Shown here: in pieces, positions 1-10,600 of the stretch | Layout: every line of letters starts with the position of its first letter | How positions within the stretch are numbered: the first letter of the stretch is position 1 | From: Intoshia linei | Taxonomy: Eukaryota; Orthonectida; Rhopaluridae | Length of the DNA stretch: 27,521 nucleotides | Assembly: GCA_001642005.1 (NCBI GenBank) | Contig: LWCA01000437.1 | Location: forward strand, 1 to 27,521 | Reading direction: 5' to 3' | The notes under the pieces: model-generated | The model's database searches: none | What the model saw: the letters and a program-made list of their open reading frames with translations, nothing else | What the model was told of the DNA's origin: nothing | Made by a program: the position numbers and the translations under genes

Positions 1-189
1 GTATAATTATATTAATATTATTAATTAATATTAAATGAATCATTATTATTTTTATAATAATTATTAATGACAGTTTTACATATCTGTGTTACTGTGAATT
101 GGCGTGTAATGATTTGACACCATATTGCACAATGTGCAATGCGCATGCATAAAAGGGTTAAATATTTTTTATTAAAATTAATTTAATAC

Positions 190-3100
190 CTTTGCATGTC
201 AGGATATTATTGGTAGAATCTAGATAAAATCCGCTTTGAGCTTTGTATAATTTGCATTTTGTGCATATATCACCTTTCATTACATCACATTTGTAAACTT
301 TTTCTTCCAAATCTACAATGGAAAGGTATTTTTAAACATTATTAATAAAAATTGTTGTATTAATTTTTTTTAAAAATACAATGCAACCACCTTCTATCAT
401 AATGGAATAACTTAATATTGGTGATAATAAAAAAATTATTTCCACATACGCCGGACAAAAATTTTTTGTAATAACATGATACTGATATTATGAATGATAT
501 AGGTAAATGATTATATAATTAATATTGTCGCGTCATTTTATAAAATTGGAATACCTGAATAATTAATAAATCATCTAAATTAAACATACTAATATTACAA
601 CATAAAAATTTTACAAAAGTTTACAAACACTAAAAATAAAATTCAACATATTACCAATTTTTATACTCTAAATAAAATATTTATATCCGTTGAACTTACA
701 TTTTCAAAATAATCTATAGTGTTATAATGTAGTATTATATTAGTATGTTTAATGTAGATGATTTATTGATTAGTCAAATATTCAAATTTTATAAAATGAC
801 GGGACAATATTAATTTTAAATTATATGCATTAATTTTATATTTGTTACAAATTTTTATAACATTTTACTATGAAAATAAAGTTTAATTTAAACTTTTTAG
901 GGAAAAATTTCGATGTCGAGTGGCCGGGTCCAAACTTAACCAATTTGAATAATTTTTTCAAGAAAGTGATCACCATCACCAATAATTCTGATGGTCCAAT
1001 ATACTTTTTGATCTTTTAAAAAAATATGCAAAAGTGATCACCCTAGTGTACATTGTACAATTTATATGACAGTGTCAGTAGCGTAAAGTTATAGTGTGCG
1101 GCGCACACCCTAAAAAAATTTAAAAAATTACATTTTTCAATAACATTCATGTACTACATTGTGCTTAGTCTAAGTACATTGTACTGGTATAAATTAAAAT
1201 TCAGTTTCTTAAATTATATTCATATAAAATGAAAAAAAATGTTAATTATATGTACATTAGGGGTGTGAACGAATTTTTATATTAAAAGTGCACCCTTCCA
1301 CTATATGAAAATTTGGAAAATATTCAATTTGCACCCAGTCTTATTTCTCAACTGTTAAAAAAACCCTGGGGCATCGCCTTCAAAGTTTTGAACAATATAT
1401 CGCCCACAGTAACTAATATATGACAATTTTCTTAAAAATATTATTTTAAATATAAAAATTTTTATACAAATAGCTATAAAGATGCGCAAAATTATCGTCT
1501 AGCGAATCATGAACGCCGAATNTATTATTTTAAATATAAAAATTTTTATACAAATAGCTATAAAGATGCGCAAAATTATCGTCTAGCGAATCATGAACGT
1601 CAAATTGATAAAAAAAGTAATTTCAATGAGAAAACTGAATAAATATAAAAAATATAAATTTAAAATTAATTGTTATGGAAATAATTATTACAATGAAATT
1701 TACTATACAATTTATATTAAATTTTGCTCATTATTCATATTTTGAAGTGCTTTGTGCCAGGGTTTTTTTTAATCCTTTTTATATAATTATTTGATAATTG
1801 TGTATCATTCAACTCCATCTTCCACGTATGGGGTGGCATTTTTGTATTTTCGCAAAAAAGTGAAAAAATTCACACCTTTAATGTACATTGTACAAACAAT
1901 GTGTAAATCTACAAACGTTTACTAAAATCTATTTTTAAAAAAATCACCAAAAATTTCATATTTCACAAAAATTTCACAACAGTCTAAGTCTTAGACTCTA
2001 AGTCCTTATTAACCAATTCAAAATTTAATAAACAATGTAAATTAATTTCCGATATTGGAAATTCCATATGGGGTTCCCTTAGTAAAGTTAAAAGAATTTA
2101 ATTTTTTGAAATAAAACACATTAAATCGTGTTATTTCTTGTTATTATGAGTTTTTGAATAATACATGACGAAGTAATATACCCTAAACATTCTCAACAAG
2201 TTTAAAGCAGTTTTTGGGGTTTATGAAAAATTTTATTAATTTCAAATTACTATAATCACTATAATAATTAAATAATTCAAACTTATATAAAAGACTGCAA
2301 TTTTTGTGTGTATGTGTTCAACTTTATTTAAATAACTACTCATCTTAGAATTTTTTAAAGATCACATTTCAATTATAGTTTTTTTCGTTACGTATATAAG
2401 ATAAATTTCAACCTCCCAGTTTCACATCTTACGGGTCAAAAACCCCAGTTGTCCCTCTTTTTGAAAATCAAACGCGTTAAAGAATTTAAAAAAATATATA
2501 CGCTGATGCAGATTTTAAAATCATAAAAATTATGATAAATTTAAATTTAAAAAAATTATATCTTAATGGCCAAAAAATTAAAAAAATTCCCTTCCTTTTT
2601 TTTTTGAAAACAGTTCTAGAATTTCAAAAAATTTCAATTCGAATAAGTGACGACTTCACGGTCAAAAAAGCATTTAAGTATTCATATATTTTTTTTCCGA
2701 AATATTTTATTAAAACAAAAAATGAGAAATAATTAAGGGTCCGAAAATTAAAAAAAAAAATTATTCTGATTGAGTTTATTCCAGTTGATATAAATACAAA
2801 ATTTCAACCCGAGAAATTTACGCATTCCCGATGAAAAATAATTTTTAATATATTATCAACCAATATTTATTTTTTTTAAATATTTCGATTAAAATAAAAA
2901 TTGAAAATATAAATATTGATCTTACAATTTCATTCATCAATTACATTACCCTCAGTATCCAATGAATACTGATCATTGCTTACTGTCCATTACATATTAA
3001 ATTACTATAATAAACTATTTACAATTGCAATATTGTTTATTATTTGAGATAAATAATGGCGATCTGCAGTTAGTACATGCTTTTGTAGTAGTTTTACACG

Positions 3101-5858
3101 ACAAACAATTCGTAATCGCATTTTTACATACTAAATATTATTAATTTAAAATATAATTAAAACTCTATTTTAAAATAACTTTAAACGTACAATATATTAC
3201 ATATACACATGTACAATATAGTATATTATACATTGTATAAAGACAAAATGTATAAATATCCAAATTTAAAATTCAATCTCTACTCAGTAAATCAGTAACA
3301 CATTGTGCTTACTCACGAGAATTCTTGTCTAGAAAAATCTGAAGAAATTTATATATTCTTAAATTTAAAATTATATTCGAAACTTTCAAAAATGTAGTTT
3401 GTTATATGATTGCAAAAATAAAATCTTCAAAGATAAATCATTTTTAATTGTGGCTAATATTTTAAGTGTGTAAAAACAAAATAATTTCAATTATTACAAT
3501 AAAAAAACAACATTACATTTTACGGTAATTCAATTCAGTTAAATGGTTTAATTTATTAATTTAGTATTAGATTTTTTCTAGATAGAATTAGATATTAAAT
3601 TAAAACTACAACAACGAATTACTAAATGTAATACAACTTTGTTATTACTATTTTTATATTTATTACAATCCTTTGCAATATTGGTAAAATTAACTTGAAA
3701 TATATTTATAAAGTGCTTATTCCGTTAATTATTGATACATAATTGGTAATGAATATATATTATCATATTAAAAATAACAAAATTAGTTTTTATAATATTT
3801 GTTTTTTTTGGAATTTATGCTATTTATGAAAATTTTTAGGATTGAAATGGTTTTACATTATTTTTAATATTATACACATATTTTGTCTAATAATTTAAAA
3901 AAATTAAAAAAATTGTTTTTAAAATTCTTAAAGAAAATATTAACAAAACAAAATTAAGATCGAATGATTAAACTTCTTAAAAAGGTTGATAATAGTGAAT
4001 AGTAGGATTTTTAAGTTAGATTTTTAATGTGAATTTATTTTTTTGATCAAATAAAAATGTGCCCTTGGCAGAGCTAGGTAGAGCTGTTTGTACGTAGTAC
4101 ATAACAGTCAACCTAGTATATGTATATTATACATCTGATATATGTAATTATGTTAAATTACATACTTATGTATGTGTAAAGTAAAAAACTAACGTAAGCA
4201 TAGACCTCCTTGTAAGGTATATCCATTGTCACATTGCTTGCATATATCATCTACGGCACATTTACAATAATTTATAGGCTTCTTGGTACACTCTGTGCTT
4301 AATTAAGTAAATATAAGTTTATCGTACTTCGACATCCGAATTTAAAGCTAAAGTAGCCATCTATACATAGCGAACATTCACTATGGTAACGTACACATTT
4401 TATACATTTATTTTTTTTGTTGCAATCTAAATTAAAAAATTTAAAATGTTCAAATTGTACAATAAATATTGACGATGTAGTTTATATCAGTTATGGGAAT
4501 TGGACCATAATATCGAAATGACTTAAGATGACTCTCAAATAATTAATATTAACAAAATAACTCGAAAAATAATTGAATATGGCACTCAAAATATTCATAT
4601 TTATAATCGCTATAGATTTTTAAAAAATCACAGCTAATAGTGTTCTTTCGAGTTAACGTAAAGAAAAATTTTTAATCTCACAAAGTTATGGATTCACGTT
4701 TAAAAAATGAATCTACTATTTATTTTCTATTCTTTTGGAAATTATTTCATTTACATTAAATTTTAAACTAAATAATATTAAATTATTATTTATTATTTAA
4801 ACTTTAATTGGTTTCTAAAACATTTTTTAAACATTTCTAAAATAATATCCGTTTAACAAAATTTTTCTCCTCTTGTACCTTGGTCAGCAGTGAATTTCAT
4901 GGTATTAAAAATCATATTTCAAACTTAAAAAATATACATGATGTAATTAAAAACATTATTATTTAATTGATGTTGCCGAGTAAAATATTTATAGCCTTAG
5001 TAGTTATGACCATTTTAATTGATGTATCATATTTGCTACATCGGTTTTGATAAATTTGATTAACGTAAAAATACAGAATATACTATTAACCTTAAAAATA
5101 TTCCTAATAGTAGTTGACGATTATATGAAATTGAGTTTGAAATAAATCTTTAACAAAGGAGAAAATTTAAAAATGTAACTTTACAAAAGAGACCATTTAG
5201 AAATGAAACTTTAAAAATTGAGATTATAGTGTGAAACCGTTATAATCATTTTAATCTGAATTTTTATTTTGCCCTGTATTTTATTTTGTTGAATATACTC
5301 GGAATCGTTTCTGTAGAGTTAAAATTGAAATGTATCATGTGTCAGAATTTATTGATATAAAAATGCAATAAAAATATGCAAAAGGTTGCCGATCCCTGGT
5401 TTTTGATGTATTCGAAAATTAGTTTTTTAATAAATTAAAATGTTTAGTTTGATGACATTTTGAAATTTACTTTTTATTTTTTGTACCAATATTTAGGGAT
5501 TTCAATTTCTAAATATTCAATAGATGTGGTTTATTTATTTCAAACGTTGGAATATACAAACTATTTAATAAAACTAATTTTTGATTTTTTTGAATAAATG
5601 TCAGTTTTCTGATGTAAATTTTATAAATAGTAAGGTAAATTTCTTAGATATGTACACTTTTCTCGTCACTGATGTAAATATATTATATATTCGAAAAATT
5701 TAATTACACACACATCTTGTTGCCTCCGGATTTAAAATATAATTTGCAACGCAATATAAACATTGATTATTATATGTTAATGCACAATTAGTATCTGTAT
5801 CTGTATAAACTAAATGCAGCAGTACTATCAAGGATATAAAATGTAGAAAAAAATTCAT
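190..5858 (-). CDS. Secreted modular cysteine-rich protein (spliced, 3' end probably beyond window)
   Basis: Five exons can be read: 5708-5858, 4328-4426, 4194-4292, 3023-3130 and 190-312 (151, 99, 99, 108 and 123 bp; 193 codons plus one base, no internal stop). Exon 1 opens with ATG and encodes a classic signal peptide (MNFFLHFISLIVLLHLVY) followed by DTDTNC. Every exon ends one base into a codon and exons 2-5 start with the two completing bases. Splicing yields RCVYC, GCRKC and GLCLLC at successive junctions, so Cys-x-x-Cys motifs are restored across three introns, which strongly supports the model. The repeating pattern is C-x5-7-C-x1-2-C, then a second C-x2-C, then often G-Y/F-x-L, then C-x at the exon end; about 26 cysteines in all. 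The layout recalls furin-like or growth-factor-receptor cysteine-rich repeats, but I do not recognise the family. Intron 2 is only 35 bp (4293-4327). The donor at 4193 is GTTAGT, a weak one. Exon 5 ends at a GTATTA donor, so more exons should follow to the left. Extracellular location is inferred from the signal peptide; an effector-like or structural role is speculation. Confidence 0.72.
509..832. repeat. Foldback-type inverted repeat (MITE-like)
   Basis: The segment 519-597 is repeated in inverted orientation at about 735-813, with weaker similarity continuing outward to 509 and 832. Shared landmarks are CGTCATTTTATAAAATT, AATAAATCATCTA and TTAAACATACTAATAT. The arms of about 80-90 bp flank a spacer of about 137 bp. 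It sits in the last long intron of the cysteine-rich gene. I could not define a target-site duplication, so the superfamily is open. Confidence 0.7.
1258..1880. mobile_element. Non-autonomous hAT-type element with 8-bp target duplication
   Basis: Terminal inverted repeats TAGGGGTGTGAA (left) and TAAAGGTGTGAA (right, read inward) bound a 623-bp segment. It is flanked on both sides by the exact 8-bp duplication ATGTACAT (1250-1257 and 1881-1888). An 8-bp duplication with a TAGGG-like terminus is typical of the hAT superfamily. No transposase frame is visible inside. The element lies in the intron between exons 4 and 5 of the cysteine-rich gene and contains an 84-bp tandem duplication with an ambiguous base. 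Confidence 0.8.
1439..1606. repeat. 84-bp tandem duplication interrupted by an N
   Basis: The segment starting TATTATTTTAAATATAAA at 1439 is repeated from 1523 with only two visible differences over 84 bases. The single ambiguous base at 1522 sits exactly at the junction. That position suggests an assembly join in which the same sequence was used on both sides, rather than a biological duplication. Confidence 0.85.
2290..2935. repeat. Repeat family A, copy 1
   Basis: Matches 14362-15055 closely, including AACTTTATTTAAATAACTAC-like, TTACGGGTCAAAAACC and GACGACTTCACGGTCAAAAA strings. Compared with copy 2 it lacks about 45 bp near 2632, at a point where AAAAAATTT lies on both sides, which looks like a short-homology deletion. 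It has no coding capacity that I trust; the 66-codon open frame inside it is not preserved in the other copies. Confidence 0.8.
3290..4112. repeat. Repeat family B, copy 1
   Basis: Shares long stretches with 25165-26486: ACAACGAATTACTAAATGTA near the middle, TTTGGAATTTATGCTATTTA further on, and a shared right end GTTTGTACGTAGTACATAAC followed by AGTCA. It lies in the intron between exons 3 and 4 of the cysteine-rich gene. No terminal inverted repeat or target duplication could be fixed, so the class is unknown. Confidence 0.75.
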
Positions 5859-5870
5859 TCAAATTGCAGT

Positions 5871-5879
5871 TTAAATATA
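5871..5879 (-). promoter_or_regulatory. Possible TATA-like box of the cysteine-rich gene
   Basis: TATATTTAA lies about 13 bases upstream of the signal-peptide ATG. In DNA this rich in A and T such a string is common, and the spacing would leave almost no 5' UTR. It may be fortuitous. Confidence 0.12.
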
Positions 5880-5899
5880 TCTTTTTTAAAGTACACAAC

Positions 5900-6226
5900 T
5901 TAAAAACATTTTAATGTTGTGTATTGACATAATAACAAAACAAAAGTAATTATATCATAGACGTAATTTTTCCACTCGTTATCAATAAAATATTTAATAT
6001 ATATTATGCGTAACGTGGCGTATATATAAATCAACTTAATCAAACTAGCCGAAAAATCGTATTTAAACTTACTCTGACAAGCACCATTATATGGCGTTAT
6101 TAGATTTTCGAGATATAGTACTTTCAGCACTAGGGTGTTATGACTAGAATGAATAATGTCATAAACATAATTTTTTTTTAATAATAAAAAAATGTTAGAA
6201 ATGTATGAGGGAACTCTAATAAACAC
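5900..6226 (-). other. 108-codon open frame with an internal peptide repeat
   Basis: An unusually long open frame for this AT content. It contains the octapeptide KNYVYDII twice (around 6154-6177 and 5948-5971). The two DNA copies differ at four of eight codons, all at synonymous third positions, which hints at past protein-level constraint. No domain is recognised. The frame also holds the strong GTAAGT donor at 6072, so it may be a spliced exon read through into its intron rather than one protein. Confidence 0.2.
6073..6129 (-). other. Candidate extra cysteine-module exon upstream of the secreted gene
   Basis: On the minus strand an AG acceptor (after ACACCCT) is followed by 57 bp that are open as 2 + 54 + 1 bases and end ...GGTGCTTGTCAGA before a strong GTAAGT donor. 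The end reads Ala-Cys-Gln and then one base, the same Cys-x/phase-1 ending as the five exons of the neighbouring gene. Joined to exon 2 of that gene (4426) it would give A-C-Q-N-C, again C-x-x-C. It may be an alternative upstream exon or a relic of a tandem paralogue. The open frame extends to an ATG at 6226, so a longer first exon is also possible. No other cysteine lies in it, so the call rests on phase, donor and ending only. Confidence 0.3.
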
Positions 6227-6410
6227 AGTTAATAGGGTATATCTTTTTTAATAAGTTTTTAAATCATAAATATCATATTTTTGACATAATTCTCATAATA
6301 ATATTAAAAAATTAATAATTTAAAAAAATTTTATTTTCCTTAAAACCATAATATAAATCAACAATTTTCAACTATACTGTGTGAAATAAAATCACCAAAA
6401 ACTTATTTGC

Positions 6411-6554
6411 AGCTATTAAACTGTCAAACTTCATCATCAAGTGTTGAAAGATCCGTTTTCGTTCCTGAAGAATATATTATCTACAGAAATAAATTTTTTA
6501 ACGTCAAAACAAATATTTATAAAATAATAATATTCATATTCTATTGTACTATAA
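6411..6554 (+). pseudogene. Possible remnant of a transposase C-terminus
   Basis: A plus-strand open stretch reads LLNCQTSSSSVERS and continues with a basic, tyrosine-rich segment ending FYC. The S-V-E-R-S followed by aromatic and arginine residues recalls the C-terminal region of some hAT-like transposases found in insect genomes. The frame is then cut by the MITE that begins at 6555. The match is short and recalled by eye, so this is tentative; no catalytic domain is visible. Confidence 0.22.
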
Positions 6555-6955
6555 CAGCGGTTTCCAACAAACTTCACGGTTGGTACTCCAAACTAAAAAA
6601 AAATAATTTCGGACATCATAATAATTTAAATTTACTGTAACTATGGCACCATATTAATTAAAAAAATTATTAAAACCCTACTTGACCCAAAATGGATATC
6701 TAAAAATCGTTAATGATTTAATTGACAAACTAGAAACATAACTACATATATATTTAATATACAACCTTAAAATCACATAGACTATCAAATAGACGTAAAT
6801 CCATAAGGAACTAAGGATATTATTACAAATTAATTTTTATTTTTGGAATATAAAAAATATTTATAATTTATGAGTCATAGTATAAGACGAGGTGGTGCGC
6901 TAAAACAATTTCTGGGACCGCTAGGGGACCCACCACCTTCATTTTGGAACCGTTG
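6555..6955. mobile_element. hAT-type MITE, 401 bp, with 8-bp target duplication
   Basis: The left end CAGCGGTTTCCAAC and the right end (inverted) CAACGGTTCCAAAA form terminal inverted repeats. They are flanked by the exact 8-bp duplication TACTATAA (6547-6554 and 6956-6963). The CAGNGGTT terminus and 8-bp duplication fit hAT. It has no coding capacity and lies in the 3' intergenic region of the SP-RING gene. Confidence 0.82.
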
Positions 6956-6963
6956 TACTATAA

Positions 6964-7585
6964 TAAATGAATTTGTCACAAAAATTCATATTTTGTTTAG
7001 TGAAATGTATAATTTTGTCATAAATAAATTGTCCTAGTTATGACCATCAGGTATTAAAACATGTTTATTTTTGTAAAAGCTTAAAACCACTATTTATTAA
7101 AAAAAAATGATAACAATTTTAAAATAAAAAATACATTATCAAAAATATTAGTAAAAAAGACTATTTAAGACAACCAGTGCTTTTAAATTTTTTTAGGTTT
7201 CACCGTTTATATATTCTAGTGTACAGTTTTTTAACATTATACTAAAACAGAACATAGCTTTTTCCAGTAAAATAGTAGGGTGCATTATAAATAGCATGCC
7301 AATCTATTTTCTGAATACCAGGGATTTAGATGGACAAAAAAGTGTGCTATAATCGTACGCTAACACGCGTCATAAGTCGAGTAACTCAACCAATATATAG
7401 ATATATGAATAAATTTATTATTACATAATTTATTTTTTATACAAATAAAACAATTGATCTTTAAAAATGTTGACTCAAGACAGCACTATTAAAACAAAAC
7501 ATAAAATTTTGAAAAAGAGTTCATAAGATGAATGAATAATGAAATGAATTTGTAAATTTGTAGTAAAATATAGATAGAGAACAGT
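6964..7585. other. Intergenic / 3' flank of the SP-RING gene
   Basis: AT-rich DNA with no gene that I can support. It lies downstream of the minus-strand SP-RING gene and holds several AATAAA hexamers on that strand (for example near 7411 and 7430), so the transcript may extend into it. Confidence 0.4.
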
Positions 7586-7591
7586 TTTATT
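7586..7591 (-). terminator. Likely poly(A) signal AATAAA of the SP-RING gene
   Basis: AATAAA on the minus strand about 66 bases past the stop codon at 7657-7659. It is the nearest canonical hexamer, but others follow in this AT-rich flank and could be used instead. Confidence 0.4.
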
Positions 7592-7656
7592 TGTCAGTCT
7601 ATTGATATATAACAATTGTAATTACAGGTAAGGTAATGGACTATTTGACTAATCGG

Positions 7657-10600
7657 TTACTTGTCACCTACTTTGCCAATACCTTTTTTATCAGAATCAA
7701 AAGATTCGGGTGTAAAAGGAGTAGGATTTATGTTTTGGTTTTCGTTAATATCAGACACTCGTTGAGAATTTGAATTAACGACATTTAAATGTTTGTTATC
7801 ATCTCTTGGTGCATTATTACCAACTCCCATAAACTGTACAAAATCTATATTATTAACATCCTCCATATCGCAAAGCATTTCATCGTCAATTAAATTAAAA
7901 TTATCTGAATTTATAAAATTATTTTCCAGGTCGGTATTGCAATCCAAATCACCACCAGATTCAATTAAATCCATCGGATCAAAGTCGACTGCAACGAAAT
8001 TTTCAGTTTTTTCATTGAGTGTAAATGATTCTACTGTAGATACATTTTGTTGACTTGTATCATTTTCTATTGTTGATTTATCAGAGACACTTTTAGGCAT
8101 TGAATGGACTCCGTCAGATTGTAAAATACTATGTATTGAAGATTCTTCAACAGACATTGGTTTTAATCTTAATGCAGCCGGAGAATTATCTTTTTTTGGA
8201 TCGGCTGACATGGGAGATTGTCTGTATGGTAACATATTTTCAAGTGTTGACTTTGGCTTGTTTGGTGACATTTTCATTTGACCATTGAAATCTAAAAATT
8301 TGATTATTTTATCATGTACTTAAATTATACTTAAATATTTAAAATTTTAATAATTCAATTTGTATATTACTTTTAGTTTTATTTTCTATATTTGAAACTT
8401 GATTTGTGGACACAGATTCACTTAAAACTGATAAAGAGTGTAAAATATTGGTAGAATTTTCATTAGAAAAAGTATTTTTGTTGTTATCTACATTAATGCC
8501 ATCATTTTTTGATTTTTCAATAGAATCAGGTAGATTCATTGTCATATCATTTTCAGGCAAATGTGAATGTGTGGTTGTAGACAATAATTCTACTTCAGCG
8601 CCACTTCTATCAAAAATGTTTTTATCGCTATTTGGTGTAGACTTTTGTAAAGGTGAATTAATGTTCTTTGAATTTGCAGCACTTGCCCAAGGGTTCACAT
8701 TTTGATCGTAGAGTGAAGATCCATTTACATAACCAGCTTTATAGCACGAAACTATAGACCAATTTTGTTCCGGGTTAACCCAAATGTATTTTACATCAGA
8801 ACTTACATGTGACAATAACTTATTTACGTATCCATCAATATGAAGAGATTCCAATGCTGCTTCTTTTCTAAATTTTTTTATAACTTTTAAAAATTAAAAA
8901 AAAAATGGATGGAACAGCACAGCCCTTTTCAACCTTTTTCAAGATGGAACATCTTCATTTTTGGGGATTAATTAATTTGTCAGTATTTAATTAAATTTTT
9001 TCATCATTGATATCATTCAAATTACATATTTGTCAGTATATAATTGCATTTTTGTCAGTAAATATATTAAATAGATCAGTATTCATCGAAAATTGTAAGT
9101 AACTCAACAAAACAGTATATAGAAATAAACACATTTTATAAAATAATATTTTGTCAGTAAAAAAATTGAATTGTAAGTTTAATGATTTTGAAGTGTCAGT
9201 ATAAAAATTAAAAGTTTTTGAAATTGAATGTAATTATGTCAATCCCTTTAATCTTTTTTATATCTCTCTCTTGTCGTAATTTTTATTTTTTATCATAGAT
9301 AAATAGTTTTGGCTTTACATTTATCACCAAATAAACTAAACTTGATAATACGTATTTTTTCTGGCCACTTCACCTAATCATTAGGCTAATGGCTATATTC
9401 TACAATTCAATCATTAAAAATATTTTTTCATTTTTTAAGCATTTTACCGTAACTTTTTTATTAATCTTTAAATAACAAGTTTTATAAGTGTAGCGGTTTT
9501 ATAGTTAAACTAGCTTGGCAGTTTTGTACTATGTACAAACAGCACGTGGATCTGGTTCAGGTGGAACCGTCATATCACATTAATTTTTACTTTAAAGTGA
9601 ATTATTCCATCTTAATTTTGTTTTGTTAACATTTGCGGTAAAAGAATTTTAAAAACAATTGTTATCCCATTATTTTAATTTATTAGACAAAATGTGTCCA
9701 TACTTTTGGCCTTTTCTCTTGTGAATGTTACTTTTCTTTTACCATTTTATGTTAAATTTGTAACAATTATCAATAAAAAAATAACACGTTTCAGTTAATA
9801 TAAATTTAATTTTATAAATTCGTTGCTGTAGTGTTAAAATTTGAAGATTATAAAAAATTTTTTGAAAATGAAAATTAAAAATTGTGGTCTTTAAAAAATT
9901 CTAAGAGTAATAGTTATTTCAATAGGCACATACACAAAAAAAAATCGCGTAGCCTTTTATATAAGTTAAAATAAAATATAATTTTATAACACCTGGGTCT
10001 CTAAAAAAAGACAATAGAATATCTCGAAAAGTTTGTCTAAATCTGACAAAAATTGAATTTTTGAGTTATCTTTTTGTGGCTCATAGCGATCATATTCAGA
10101 ATGGCTAACTGTGATTATACTGTAACAGCACGTTGATTTTTTTTATCCGTTACATTAAAAAATATATATATATTACTGGCAAATTGGGCAACGCCACAGA
10201 GTTCGATCAGCATTTAGATTCACATATGTGCTCAAATCATAGCACTAGAAATAAAATGTAACAAAATTAAAAAATTTTATACCTGCACATGTTGGCAATC
10301 TTGACCCCTAGCTGGTATTTTAATTTGTCGAAAAGATATGGCACACTCAACGTTGATACGAACAATTCTTTCACCTTTTTGATTATAAGAAATGTTGGGT
10401 ATTTCATGAGGAATAAAATTTAAAATTCGTTTAACTAAAAATAGATTAATTAAAATAGATTAATGTTTTAAAATTACTTTTAGAAATTGACATATCAACA
10501 GATACGATGCGTTTACGCATGAGTCCTTCAACAACAGATGTAACACTGGGACGATGAACCAAATGAAGAATAAAATTATGAGAACAACAACATTGCGAAA

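Larger units (their letters stand above)
8868..10176 (-). other. Intron 3 of the SP-RING gene, with repeat insertions
   Basis: A 1309-bp GT-AG intron that splits a Gln codon just after the last SP-RING cysteine pair ([13 protein letters not shown]). It is the only long coding-region intron of the gene. It carries an inverted fragment of repeat family B (about 9525-9890) and a cluster of the 10-mer TTTGTCAGTA (8976-9159). No extra coding exon is visible. Confidence 0.85.

Noticed and set aside
2532-2732. 66-codon plus-strand open frame
   Set aside because: It lies inside repeat A and is not preserved in the close copy at 14362-15055; Lys/Phe/Ile-rich as expected from AT-rich chance.
3181-3245. 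Dense TGTACA/ACAATATA-type short palindromes
   Set aside because: Such short self-complementary strings are expected in TA-rich DNA; no longer structure or repeat unit is evident.
7793-8705. Plus-strand open frames of 62-99 codons
   Set aside because: They are antisense shadows of exons 4 and 5 of the SP-RING gene, whose minus-strand frame is supported by family motifs and splice phase.
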